Assembly (NCBI GenBank): GCA_013368315.1
Contig: JAACJM010000143.1
Location: 1 to 64,000 of the forward strand
Direction: 5' to 3'
From: Tetrapyrgos nigripes
Lineage: Eukaryota > Basidiomycota > Agaricomycetes > Agaricales > Campanellaceae
Length of the DNA: 64,000 nt
The position numbers were made by a program, and so were the translations under genes. The notes beneath the pieces were generated by a model, which was given only the letters and a program-made list of their open reading frames with translations, did no database searches and was not told the origin of the DNA. Below, piece after piece: positions 41,818 through 54,160 of the stretch (position 1 is its first letter; every line of letters starts with the position of its first letter).

Positions 41818-42355
41818 GATAGGTTTCGTGGATAAGAATGAAAGAGGTGGTGAGAGTGGTGAGGGTATGCTAACATCTTGAAGAAGAGAGAGAAGGTTAT
41901 ATACCTACTTACCGTATACGGCTCGGCGGGTGTGTATTTGACGTCACAAGTGAGTTCATATCCTTGGTTTCATCAATGTCAGTTATTCCATGTTGCTGAA
42001 GCTGCTCCACCTTTTACTCGTTGCACCGCATACATGTGTATTCACCGAGTTTCTGCAACCTTCCATGATTTGCTTCAGCGGCACACGAGCAGAAGCTTGA
42101 TAGCAGGGGGATAGGTAAGTATTTCAAGTTGTCAGCCTAAATCATCGGGAGTCAGCTCCAGCTTACTTCTCCGTTTGTCCAGACGGTTTTGTCCCAACAG
42201 AGTCTCTGAATTAGCGGTTTCTGCAAGGATTCTGTCCTTTTTGGGATATCCATTCTCTAAAGCTGAGTGAAAGACTAGTATACAGAAACTTGATTGATAC
42301 ATCTGCCTACGTAGTACGATTCCCCAATAGTAATCATTAGCCCGATAAATGTTGC
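41818..42355. other. Intergenic, no gene seen
   Basis: Short frames only. It lies between the small ORF and the 3' end of the BTB gene. Confidence 0.3.
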
Positions 42356-43316
42356 TTAGCGTTCATTATTGGTACCCTTCTTGCTCCGATACTCTTCCAC
42401 AAACGACTTCAAGCTTCTCATCCTCTCGACTTCTGCAACTAGTTTATCTCTCCATCGAAAGAGCCGCTCATACATATCACTGTTATACTTGTTGATCTTG
42501 GTCTCTTCCTTCCTCAAATCCGCAACAAGAATCGAGTCTGGTATGTGATATATAAGAAGCGGATCCTTTCCAATTTTATTCACGGCCTGAATGATCCTTT
42601 GCCTCCATTTTAACTTTTCAGGATCGGTACCCAAAGAATCAAGAGGGCATCTCAGCAGGACCTTGACTTTCAGCCACTGTTCACGATACATACTCTGCAA
42701 AGCATCCAGGGACGTATTAGTACGTACGCAGAGACTGGACTACATCGAAACGCTTACCCAGGGAATATACAAATCTGGAGGCATAACAAAGGCCATTTCT
42801 GAAAGGGGTTTTACGACGAATAAGGGTGTGATAGCGAAAATCAGCGAGACATGATTATATCTTGAACCAAAGCTAAAGATCTCTTCCGCATGTTCATCGT
42901 CGACGAAATCCCTGAATGAATGTAAGTCACAATGCTTCAACTCACTATAAAATCATTCCATACCTCAGTCGCATTACACAAATCCGAATGGCAGAGTGCA
43001 CGATATACTTCTCAGCAGCCTCTGCCAAAGCCAACACATCCTCAAAATCAACATCTCCGATATCAGGTGGCGTTTCTGGTGAAGTAAACTGAAAGAGAAG
43101 ATCCAGAGTTGAAGCGGTTTCAGTCAGAGGAACAAATTGAGATTTGTCTGTGACGGAAGTTGTAATGAGATTGTCTCCTGCTGGGAATCCGTCGGTGGAA
43201 AATTCGAGGTGTTTGCGATGGATGTAAAAGTGAACGTTGTCAGAGGAACGGAAGATGACATCTCCACCAGTGTCTGCGTTGTCTAAGAGAAGAAAGAAGA
43301 AGTGCTTAGCGGCCAT
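42356..43316 (-). CDS. BTB/POZ-domain protein
   Basis: Exons 43316-42964, 42911-42758 and 42694-42356 join in frame with GT-AG introns of 52 and 63 nt, giving about 281 residues. The start is the ATG at 43316 (MAAKHFFFLLLDNADTGGD). The BTB fold is seen in DVIFRSSDNVHFYIHRKHLE (the usual D-hFxVHR motif), VPLTETASTLDLLFQF and FEDVLALAEAAEKYIVHSAI. Downstream helices (EEIFSFGSRY, ITPLFVVKPLSEMAFVMP, MYREQWLKVKVLL) follow the pattern of the large basidiomycete BTB family with a C-terminal helical extension. BTB domains mediate dimerisation or cullin-3 binding; which applies here cannot be read from sequence. The gene looks intact. Confidence 0.88.
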
Positions 43317-44460
43317 AGCCTCAATCACTCAAGAGTGACACTGGCAGCCTAGCTGAGAAATTAAGTTGGGTAAGTGTGTAACTCACATCTCTTAGAGACC
43401 TTCATAATGGGCAAGGATAAGTTGAAAAGTGCCAAAGTCAAGTTTGAGGATGGTTTGAAGGGAGATAATAGCTTTATAAGGCCGCTAGAGGGATCGAGTC
43501 ACTCGCCTTGCACTGCGCATTGTAGGATTTCTAGGGCTACAGAGGTGTACAATTGCTGTATCAAGGAAGTATTCCTACTTTGGTGCGTATGCTGTATGCT
43601 GTAAAGCGCGTAAAAGGGCACACGTCACAGGAAAGTCACATGCGGTACTGCCACTGTCTGGCAGTTGAACTTCCTCAGGCGTCCACACTCTATTCCTTAG
43701 CTTCCTACAACTATAACACCTCAGGAGCATAGGCCTATACTCTAGGTTCAGACTGATGGAGTCATACAGTCCGACATGGACCAGCTGTCGCCAATCGGGT
43801 GGCACCGTTGGAAAGCGGTGATGAAAGCAGTGTGGACACCGGCTGGACTGGACCGGCACAGCCACGACTGTGAGATGTAGCTGCACTGGACATTTTTAAT
43901 AAAGAAAAGGACACAGTAGGTCAAGGAAGTGATGGATTCCCTAAATAATTTAGGCAATCAGACCAGCCGTTCTTGAGATATGAGGAAAAAGGTCTGGAAA
44001 AAATATTAACTTCTGACATACAGATATGTAACTCAAAAAGGCAACTCCCAAACTCTTCCTCCTAGCAACCAAAGCTTTCGGTGCCTAGGAATCCGAATCT
44101 GCAATTTTTGAGGCGATCCGACCAGCAGTTCCCAAGAAATAAGGGGTTTAGTGAAGAAGAAAAACCACAATGTCCATTATAGTGTCTTGAGCAGTCATTT
44201 CACTAATTTTGTAAAAATTATTGGGTGGTCTCTGCATATCCACAGGTAGCTATTGTCCAGGCCATCACCCTGGTATACTTAGTTTTCGATATAATTATAA
44301 TTTGCGGCCTACAGATGCAATTTGGTGCGACGAGGAGGACCTGTCAAAAGGTTTCCCACACTTCGTTCCTTCACTGAAATCTCAACGTATCTATAAGTGA
44401 ATCACCATTGTTTCTATGTGGAACTAACCAAATAATGGTCAGTCAACATTATTTTGTATT
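43317..44460. other. Intergenic between the BTB gene and the satellite block
   Basis: Frames such as 43575-43886 (minus) are short and without domains. The AT content rises from about 43900. No gene was seen. Confidence 0.3.
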
Positions 44461-44820
44461 TCTTTGTCCTTTGAGAAGGTCCCAAGTCAAGGTGAAGGTC
44501 AAAGATCCAAATTGGGAAGTCGAATTGCTAATTGGGAAGTCAAACAGTATCCATATTTTCTTACTCATCATATCCTGGTAAGGTGTATTGGTGTTATATT
44601 GATAAGTACTCCAAGTATGAGCATTATTTTATATATCTTTGACCTTTGAGAAGGTCAAAGGTCAAGTCGAATGTCAAGTCGAATGTCAACTCGAATGTAC
44701 ATATATTCTCTTACTCACCACTTCCTAGTTATGTAGTAGTGTTATATTTGATGGGTACTACAAGTATAAGCCTATTAGTATTATCTATTAGTATTATCTA
44801 CCTATATTTTGGAAGTAACA
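44461..44820. repeat. Diverged local repeat, period about 180 bp
   Basis: The segment CTTTGTCCTTTGAGAAGGTC near 44462 recurs as CTTTGACCTTTGAGAAGGTC near 44638. Both are followed by GTCGAAT words, a TCTTACTCA...TCCT block and GTGTTATAT. Inside the second copy AAGTCGAATGTC is itself repeated three times. Confidence 0.7.
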
Positions 44821-46000
44821 TAGCCCTATGTTACTGGTCCCACGGCGGTACCAGGCCTCCTGCTGGGATAATGTGCCGGTACCTTGATGGTTCCTGGGCC
44901 TGCTGTGCTGTCTGAGGCTGCTGTCAAGGTGGCTAGGCCATAGGTTGGTTCCTCGTTGCTGTGGAGCTCATTGTTGATGAAGATAGCCTGGTACCCGGCT
45001 GTTCCTGTGGGTACCAGCCAGTACCCTGGTATGTTCTGGATGTCCTGGACAGTGTGGTGATGACTGTGAAGGCAGCTTGTTGATATGTGGCCTGGTCGTT
45101 GCTGTGTGGAAAAATGAGGAGAAAATAAGAATTTATTTAAAAACTGTGGTAGGTACGACATGATTACCATATTAGGAAGTCACAGCCACCATGGATTGAT
45201 GGATTGTGTTGCAGTTAGGTGGAGAGTGGTGTGGAAAAATCATGAAAAATGTTGAAAATATTAGGAGCTGTGCAGTTGTTGCTGTGGACAGTAATCTCAC
45301 AGATGTGCCTCAAATTACTAAGTCCCCAACCCTAACCCAACCCTAACCAATGGTACCTGGGCCTGCTGTGCTGTCTGAGGCTGCTGTCAAGGTGGCTAGG
45401 TGGTAGGTTGGTTCCTCATTGCTGTAGGGCTCATTGTTGATGAAGGTGGCCTGGTACCTGGCTGTTCCTGTGGGTACCAGCCAGTACCCTAGTATGTTCT
45501 GGATGTCCTGGACAGTGTGGTGATGACTGTGAAGGCAGCTTGTTGATATGTGGGCTGGTCATTGCTGTGTGGAAAAATGAGGAGAAAATAGGAATTTATT
45601 TAAAAACTGTGGTAGGTACAACATGATTACCATATTAGGAAGGACAGTAATATCACAGATGTGCCTCAAATCACTAAGTCACCAACCCTAACCCAACCAT
45701 AACCAATGGTACCTACCATTGGATTTCCTTTTAAGGACTATGTTACTGGTCCCATGGTGGTACCCGGCCACCTGCTGGGATATGTGTGGGTAACTTGATG
45801 GTACCTGGGCCTGCTGTGCTGTCTGAGGCTGCTGTCAAGGTGGCTAGGCTGTATGTTGGTTCCTCATTGCTGTAGGGCTCATTGTTGATGAAGATGGCCT
45901 GGTACCCAGCCAGTATCCTAGTATGTTCTGGATGCCCTGGACAGTGTGGTGATGACTGTGAAGGCACCAACCTTAACCCAACCATAACCAATGGTACCTA
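44821..46000. repeat. Three diverged copies of a GGTACC-rich repeat
   Basis: Copies begin near 44826, 45346 and 45740. Shared words include CCTGGGCCTGCTGTGCTGTC, TGAGGCTGCTGTCAAGGTGG, CTCATTGTTGATGAAG and GTATGTTCTGGATG. Unit length shrinks from about 520 to 220 bp by deletion. Between copies lie CCCTAACCCAACCCTAACC-type words (about 45328-45349 and 45685-45705). The minus-strand frames (114 and 82 residues) are the same repeat translated and probably not genes. Confidence 0.85.
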
Positions 46001-46440
46001 CCATTGGATTTCTTGTGTCCAAATCTAAAGTCACCAACCCTAATCCAACCATAACCAATGGTACCTACCATTGGATTTCCTTTTAAGGACACACATTCTT
46101 GTGTCCAAATCTAAGGTCACCAACCCTAACCCTACCATAACCAATGGTACCTACCATTGGATTTCCTTTTGGGGAAGCACATTCTTGTCTCTGTTCAAAT
46201 CTACCCTCACCCTTCTCACAAGTGACCAATGTGTTACACAACAATCAGGATGCCAGTTATCAATAAGAGGTCTTCATAGGCATGACCAGACAGGGGGAGG
46301 AGGTCCAGGTACCAACTTGGTACCCACACAAACCACACAGAAAGGGGTTAGTACTAGCCCTTTCTCATGGGTAAACAGCTGTAGGTTGTGTTTGGCCACA
46401 GCTACAAGACCATGCTTTTTTGCTACATTGGTGTGCCTTT
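46001..46440. repeat. Transitional repeat with the near-palindrome CCAATGGTACCTACCATTGG
   Basis: The 20-bp near-palindrome appears at about 45987, 46057 and 46143, each followed by ATTTCCTTTTAAGGA-like text. The same core heads every unit of the array that follows, so this looks like the array's progenitor sequence. Confidence 0.7.
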
Positions 46441-48450
46441 TTGAATTCATTTATTCTAATTCCAGTGGTACCTACCATTGGAATTCCTCTTAAGGAAATA
46501 CATTCTCAGCACTGTCCACCACTAGAATTAACAATTTCCTTCACATTTTTGAGGCCTTTTATTCTAGTTCCACTGGTACCTACCATTGGAATTCCTCTTA
46601 AGGAAAGACATTCTCAGTACTGTCTACCAGTAGAATTAACATTTTCTTTTGCATTTTTAAGTCTTTTATTCCAGTTCCACTGGTATCTACCATTGGATTT
46701 CCTCTTAAGGAAATACATTCTCAGCACTGTTTTTGAGTCTTTTCATTCCAGTTCCACTGGTACCTACCCTTGGATTTCCTCTTAAGGAAATACATTCTCA
46801 GCACTGTTTTTGAGTCTTTTCATTCCAGTTCCACTGGTACCTACCCTTGGAATTCCTCCTAAGGAAATACATTCTCAGCACTCCACCACTAAAATTAACA
46901 TTTTCTTTCGCATTTTTGAGTCTTTTTATTCTAGCTCCACTGGTACCTACTATTGGACTTCCCTCTTAAGGAAATACATTCTCAGCACTGTCTACCATTA
47001 GAATTAACATTTTCTTCAGAATTTTTTCAGTCTTTTTATTCTACTTCCACTGCTACCTACCATTGGACTTCCCTGTTAAGGAAATACATTCTCAGCACTC
47101 CACCACTAGAATTAACATTTTCTTTCGCATTTTTGAGTCTTTTTATTCTAGTTCCACTGGTACCTACCATTGGACTGCCCTCTTAAGGAAATACATTCTC
47201 TGCACTGTCCAACATTTTCTTTCGCATTTTTGAGTCTTTTTATTCTAGTTCCACTGGTACCTACCATTGGACTTCCCTGTTAAGGAAATACATTCTCAGC
47301 ACTGTCCACCACCAGAATTAACATTTTCTTTCGCATTTTTGACTCTTTTTATTCCAGTTCCACTTCTTACGGAAATACATTCTCAGCACTGTCCATCACT
47401 AGAATTAACATTTTCTTTAGAATTTTTTGAGTCTTTTTATTCTACTTCCACTGGTACCTACCATTGGACTTCCCTGTTAAGGAAATACATTCTCAGCACT
47501 GTTCACCATTAGAATTAACATTTTCTTGAGAATTTGTTGAGCCTTTTTATTCTAGTTCCACTGGTACCTACCATTGGACTTCCCTCTTAAGGAAATGTAT
47601 TCTCAGCACTGTCCACCACCAGAATTAACATTTTCTTTCGCATTTTTGACTCTTTTTATTCCAGTTCCACTGGTACCTACCATGGGACTTCCTTCTTAAG
47701 GAAATACATTCTCAGCACTGTCCACCACTAGAATTAACATTTTCTTTAGAATTTTTTGAGTCTTTCTATTCTACTTCCACTGGTACCTACCATTGGACTT
47801 CCCTGTTAAGGAAATACATTCCCAGCACTGTCCACCATTAGAATTAACATTTTCTTTAGAATTTGTTGAGTCTTTTTATTCTACTTCCACTGGTACCTAC
47901 CATTGGACTTTCCTCTTAAGGAAATACATTCTCAGCACTGTCCACCACGAGAATTAACATTTTCTTTCGCATTTTTGACTCTTTTTATTCCAGTTCCACT
48001 GGTACCTACCATGGGACTTCCTTCTTAAGGAAATACATTCTCAGCACTGTCCACCACTAGAATTAACATTTTCTTTAGAATTTTTTGAGACTTTATTCTA
48101 CTTCCACTGGTACCTACCATTGGACTTCCCTCTTAAGGAAATACATTCTCAGCACTGTCCACCACCAGAATTAACATTTTCTTTCGCATTTTTGAGTCTT
48201 TTTATTTTACTTCCATTGGTATCTACCATTGGATTTCCCTCTTAAGGAAATACATTCTCAGCACTGTCCACCACTAGAATTAACATTTTCTCTCGCATTT
48301 TTGAGTCTTTTTATTCCAGTTCCACTGGTACCTACCATTGGACTTCCCTCTTAAGGAAATACATTCTCAGCACTGTCCACTACTAGAATTAACATTTTCT
48401 CTTGCATTTTTGAGTCTTTTTATTCCAATTCCATTGGTACTTACCCATCC
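46441..48450. repeat. Satellite array, about 20 units of roughly 108 bp
   Basis: Each unit reads approximately TCCACTGGTACCTACCATTG, GACTTCCCTCTTAAGG, AAATACATTCTCAGCACTGT, CCACCACTAGAATTAAC, ATTTTCTTTCGCATTTTTGA, GTCTTTTTATTCTAG. Two units near 46681 and 46759 are shortened to about 78 bp by the same internal deletion, and one near 47365 has lost its head. Apparent open frames are the repeat translated. Unit identity looks like 85-95% by eye. Confidence 0.95.
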
Positions 48451-48900
48451 ACACAGCTGCAGGCCATGTTTAGCCACAGCAACAAGACTAATGGGCTCTG
48501 CCAGATTGTTTCCCTCTGTTGCTTATAATAATAGCATGTGTGACTAAACCTAACCCCAGATTGTTTGCCTCTGTTGCATATAATAATAGCATGTGTGACT
48601 GTCACACCAAAGTTCCTCCTTGAACTTGAACCACCATCTCCTTTCTTCAAAACAGTTTCCTATAATTTAAAGCATTAATGCACAATATTAGTTTGTCCTC
48701 TTCCACAATTGCCCTTTCATTTTCATTCATGTATGGTTTACTTTTAGGTGAAGAGACCTCATCATTGCACAATTTAGAAGAGACTTCATCTAACAGTGGC
48801 AGTGATCCAGAGCCCTGGCGGAAGTATTGGGACATCATAAGATAGGTAACAATATAATTGCACTTTGGTGAGACTCATCCTACCTGGTAAACTTGTAATT
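48451..48900. repeat. Repeat flank with a 54-bp tandem duplication
   Basis: The block CCAGATTGTTTCCCTCTGTT, GCTTATAATAATAGCATGTG is duplicated at 48499 and 48553. A diverged third copy lies near 49925-49995 together with the downstream ACCTGAACCACCACCT word, so the hypothetical gene at 48.9-49.5 kb is flanked by direct repeats. Confidence 0.75.
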
Positions 48901-49549
48901 TCTCATTTTCTCAGGGACACTGAAGCATCCACCTTTCAAGGCCACCAAATTGCTCACCAGTGGGTGATTGATGTTGTCACATATCAAGCAGCCCAAATAC
49001 CTCCAAATCGTGATGCTAGTCCTTGGACTGGTGGCCTAGAACAGACCCATGCTCATGCCCTTGCCAATGAATTGTCCTTCCGGAGAGACTTGATGGGTAG
49101 GATGGGTTGGACACCAAATACAATATTGCCAGCCCCCTTTCCAGATGGCCTGGGATTACGTGAGTGGTGCAAGGAGCAACATGAGTTTCTATCCAGCTTT
49201 AGCTGCTTCACCTGATATATTCCACCCAGGTCAAAGATGTCAACCCAACTCTGAGTTGTATCCTACATTTTGTGGAGAGGAAGTAGAACAAAAATGTCAT
49301 GAATTCTGGAAGGTAGCCAGAGCCAAACACTTCCAACTGGTCCAAGCTGAGAGGTCTATTGCGTCTCTTGTCTTCTCTAATAGCAACAAGGAGACAGATC
49401 CAATCCGCCATGCTGAATTTGTTCAACAACTCTGTGATGCCAATGACAATAGATTTCGGATCCAGAAAGACTGGGATGATATCAACTCAACTGTTGCAGA
49501 CTTGATTTATTTATCTGTAGTATCTATCTTGTTTTCAAAAACAACTTAG
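48900..49549 (+). CDS. Hypothetical protein, 5' end unresolved
   Basis: Two exons are clear: one ending at 49159 and 49203-49549, joined by a 43-nt GT-AG intron (49160-49202) in frame (PFPDGLGL|PASPDIFHPGQ). The first exon lacks an ATG, so at least one more upstream exon is needed. The product is soluble and helical (RAKHFQLVQAERSIASLVFS, HAEFVQQLCDANDNRFRIQK). I do not know the family. It could be a detached piece of the helicase-type gene downstream or an independent host gene. There is no internal stop. Confidence 0.45.
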
Positions 49550-50226
49550 TTCATGTATATATCACTTTTTCTGGGCACCTGAGCCTTCTCAACCCTCTGA
49601 TTATCCCAGTGAAGAACACTTGTCAATAGCTTGCTTTCTTATTGCAGTTTTGTGTCCTTTTTAATCTAAATCAAGGGTGGATACCACTTGAATTACTTTT
49701 CAGGCAAGAGTTCCCCAGGTTCATGGAGCAGTGCCTTCTTCACTGTCTACAACAACATCCAGATTTATTTAAGATTTTACCCTATCTTTGTGAATTTCTT
49801 TTGGATTTTTAGAGCTTTATGCCGCATTTTTGAGTCTTTTTTTGCTTCATTCATTCTACATCCAAGGGCAAGTACCACTTGGTTTACTTTTAAGGCAAGA
49901 GTTTCCCATACCTCTGTAATGGATTGTACCACATTATTTGGTTGTGTTGAATATAATGATAGCATGTGGGACAGTCACATCAAATTCACTCCTTAAACCT
50001 GAACCACCACCTGCATCAATAAAGTCTCCAAAAATTGTTCTCTAGCCTTTCTGATTAGTTCTAGTAAGTCTTTTTCCTGAGCTTCATACCTCATCTACTC
50101 TGACCTCAGTGTCTTTATCTGTTATCAGCCAAGTCTCTACTTTCCAGTCCCTCCTACTAATCTGCTTCACACCAACTACTTCTCTGTACCTTGAACCACC
50201 ACCATCTGCACCCATCTCAGTCCAAA
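49550..50226. other. Intergenic with repeat fragments
   Basis: Carries relatives of the satellite unit (CGCATTTTTGAGTCTTTTTT near 49820) and of the 48.5-kb repeat. It is the presumed promoter region of the helicase-type gene. Confidence 0.45.
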
Positions 50227-52499
50227 ATGCCCTGCAACCTGTGTGGCAGTACTGAGAAAGATATGAAGAGACACAATGCTTGTGTCCATGATATATATTA
50301 TATGTACAAACATCAAGGTAATTTCATGTCCTACATGCATCTCTGAAACTCACTGACCATATCTTTCAGAGACCATTATTGCTATTATTCCACGCAAACA
50401 AGTTCAGACAGCTGTGTTGGATGAATGTGGTGATCTCCAGTGCCCATTTTGCTGTGTTGAACCTAAGAAGAATGCACAAAAACTCACTGCCCATATTCAA
50501 CAACAGCACAAATATGATAAGGTCTCTGTTTCAATCACTACTCCACAAGTGTATCAACAACATTTACTTGAGAAGACAGAGTCGGCACCAAAGACAGCTG
50601 CAGAGGACTCAGTAAATCAGTTTACAGCTGACTATGTGCTCAATGAGTTAACCATGTTATTACAGGTCCTACCATCATTGGCCACAGCAGCAGACAAACC
50701 TTGTGCTGCTGGAGCTACTTCACTCATCTGGCTACGCTCAGAATCCTCTTCGGGTGAGGGGCAGCTGGCACTGGCCACTCCTCTGAAATGTCTCAGGCTT
50801 CAACCATTTTCCACTGTATCCTCTCAATCAAAAAGTCACCCTGCTTCACCACCATCCACCTCAATCACTCATGCCTGTTCACCCTCATTGCATTCCAACT
50901 CCTTCCCTGCTGTTACTTCCAGCATTCCACCCATAACACATGTAGCTTCTCAAACACAAAACACAGCTCTGGCCTCACCATCTTCTTATACTGAAAGACA
51001 GGCTACTACCATGCCATCCAAACAATTAACATGTGATGGTTCTGCTAGCCCCTCTTCCCACTCTATTATCCTTGCGCCACAGCTGAAGGAAGCATCCCTT
51101 GGCCACTGGTTTGATGGGGATCTCAGCTATGAAAGTGACTCCTACCATGAATATCAGCCTGGTTTGCATTCAGGCCCTGTCATAGCAGTTCAGGAGGATG
51201 ATGTCACAATGGCTGAGCAAGATGACACAGAGGTTGGGCCTGCTACACAATTTCAACCTCCTTCTCCTGCTCCCTCAACAGCAGAGGAATTGCCAGCAGT
51301 GTTCACCAAGTTGCAGCTAACTATCAACCCCATGTACAAGGTGCTGATCTGCATTGATCCCAGCTGTCAGTTTGTGGTATTTCCACAGCACCTGAACACT
51401 CACATGTGCACACACCACAAATATCACATGTCTGAGGAGGAGTTGCAATCAGTGTTGAATGCCACAGAGGCAGCAGGCATCATCACTGAGCTATCTCAGA
51501 TTTCAACTCCAGCTGCATGTACCACACAAATTCCTGGCTTGCAGCTGCACAGAAATGGATATGCATGTGAAGCTTGTGGTTCTGGCTCTACAACTTCTGT
51601 TGGCTTCAAAATGCAGGGAACATTCTCACCTTACAACCCACAAGGTCAGAGATACACTCGGTCTGCATTGCAGGCATTTTTCAAGAAGGGTCACCTATTT
51701 CCTGTGGTTCCTGATTGCTCCATGCTTAGCACAGAAGAGCAGTTAATATCAGCACATGATGACATGATGTCTAAATGGGCAACTGATACGGAAGTTCTCC
51801 TGCAGCCATTGGAAAATGTCAATGAAATTTCACCCATGCTACAGGTTACACAGTGGCATGAATATCTGAAGCCCTTCATTAATACACGGCAAAAATTGAA
51901 TAAATTGCTTGCCTTCAAGAAGCAGCCTTCAGCTACCTCCACAGATCCACTTTGTGAGATGAAGGATGTGTTGCATACATACCATAAACACATGGTGCAA
52001 CATGCTATACAATGTGAATTAGACCCTCTTGTGTGTATTGAGAACTATGGACAGTGAGTTTTTCCTGCTGTCTTTCTGCTTAGCATTGGCTAATATCCTA
52101 TTGGTTTCCAGTCCCACCTCTGAAGGCAAAATGTTTCAAGTACTACAACTGCCAGACAGCATAGACTGCTATGTAAACTCCTATACAACTTCCTGGTGGC
52201 TTGTGCGAGGTCTGTGGATGCCAACAAGGGCAACTTTGCCTTGAAGCTTGATGAGGAAGACAAGGCATTGATAGGCCAGCTTCTTGCTGCAGTGCAGTGC
52301 AATAAAGGGAAGGTCCTTGCCTTGCACAAGTTCCTGTACAACCTGGGAGCATCTGGATTGGGAGATAAGGAGGAAGAGGATCTGGATGTTGAGCCTGAGG
52401 TCTCAGGCTGTCCATGACATTCCACATGGGCTGATGAGGACTTGGCAGATGATGAGCATGATTTGGATGCTGATGAGCTGGCACAAGACTCTCTGACAG

Positions 52500-53813
52500 T
52501 AAATCAGGGGAGGGTCACCTTGCAGTCAGTCTCTTGACTCGTTGATATGCCATACAAAATTGCCGTATACATACTTAGATTTTGGTCCATAATATCAGTT
52601 TTGATATTCTTTTAAGGGAATAAGAGGACTAGGGTGAGCCCTGAACTGCTAATTAAGACCTAGCGGGACTAGAAAACAATGGTACAATAATATTAAGTGC
52701 TTATGGATGGAGAAACAACTCATTCTAAGTACTATGATAGATGATAGCAGACCCACCGAATAATAAAGATAGCTTACAAAGGCTTTCAAATCCTATTATA
52801 ATGACTAGTACTGCTAGCATGATCCAAAGGGACAGTGAAGTGTGAGATAGCCCCTATTTGCAGGCATAGGAACACATAAGCGGCACAATCCTCGGCCAAA
52901 AGGTTGATCAGAGAAGACAGTGCTAAGATCGGACATGTGGACAAGCACACTAGGTCTAGATCTATGTATTGGCAAATCCCATAGTACTAAGATGGCTTTG
53001 AAGGAGTCTTAAGTATCTGTAAAGGGTACATGTTGATAAAAGTAGGACAAAGTATATATGTACAGGATCCCAGAGAGTTCAGCTATCCATTGGTACAGAG
53101 GGGATAGTGAATGGATGTCTCTACACAGAGATATAAGGGACAGAAGTGCTAAGTCGCAGTACATCTGAACAATCAGCATACAACCCAAACAGGTAATAGT
53201 ATTTCCAGATAAGGATAAATCCATCAGTAAGTGTCTAGCTAGGCATTGAAAGCATTGAAGGATGAATAAGTATGCGGATGGGACTGCAGAAGAGCTGGAC
53301 TCGTATGTAGGACTAAGTAGTAGACTGTTGGCAATGCATAGAAGAGAAAAGGGAAAGGAAAACTGAACAGAACAAAGAAACTACGAGAAAACCCTATGCC
53401 CCTAGCATAAGGATGCATATGATGGACCTAGTGGTCATAAGTGGTGTGTTCTGAGTCATAGATGCAATGCTCGCTAACCAGGACGGTACATGAAACACCA
53501 GAGTGCTTACAAAGAGGACTGAAGAAAGTTCCTATGAATATTTAGATAATATTGGACAGTTTCCATATACCCTAATAAGCAAGTCTGTAGAACTCACTAA
53601 TGGACTTTTTGATTTGATTTGTATTTTCTCTATGTACCTTTTAGTGGACATCAAAAAGAAATAAGTAACTGTGGTATAAAAGGACCAGATATTACGAGTA
53701 GCTACCTAAGCCACGTACTGTAGAGTATTGGATCATGCTAGCAATAGTAGATGACGTGAAACACAGACTAAAGCTTCTAATTGAACATTTTGTGGTTATA
53801 ACTGTTGGTCTAT
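52500..53813. other. 1.3-kb AT-rich insertion in the helicase-type gene
   Basis: Coding similarity stops at about 52535 (LTVNQGRVTLQSVS) and resumes near 54380. The intervening sequence has no open frame above 72 residues and a different composition. No inverted ends were found, so its nature is unknown. Confidence 0.45.
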
Positions 53814-53815
53814 TA

Positions 53816-54160
53816 CAGCTATTTCACTAAAAGTACGGAATGATCGTTTTTTTTTTTTCCGAGGCCGATCAACTGGGCCTCGATGGCGCATTCAAAAATC
53901 TTAGGATGACGCAGACGACGTCAAGAGCCTTGCTAGAGCCCGATCCAGCCCGACCATTGGATTGGACTGTGTCGGGACCACCTGACGCAGTGAGCTCCAC
54001 CAGAGTTGGTTGGCTCCACATCGTTTAGGACAGCGATCAGAGTAGCCCAACACTGCTCAGGGGCTTTATATGTATCCAGCCGGTCCTCTGAAAGCCGAAA
54101 GGCATTGAGGTGATCGAGAAAAAAAAATTTGGACTTTCCGCATATTTAGTGAAATAGCTG
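53816..54160. mobile_element. 345-bp MITE with TA duplication (Tc1/mariner/pogo-like)
   Basis: The ends CAGCTATTTCACTAAA and TTTAGTGAAATAGCTG are perfect inverted repeats, with imperfect extension (CGGAA/TTCCG). TA flanks both sides (53814-53815 and 54161-54162). The GC-rich interior differs from the AT-rich surroundings. There is no transposase, and the ends differ from those of the Tc1 element at 23.7 kb, so it belongs to another family. Confidence 0.85.

Noticed and set aside
43374..43604. 76-residue plus-strand frame upstream of the BTB gene
   Set aside because: There is no domain, and it overlaps the likely promoter of the minus-strand BTB gene. Too weak to call.
44826..45170. 114-residue minus-strand frame with repeated relatives
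   Set aside because: The same text recurs because the DNA is a repeat. There are no splice or start signals and no known domain.
46420..47512. Series of 60-120-residue frames with repeated LVPTIGLPS-like text
   Set aside because: These are translations of the 108-bp satellite, not genes.
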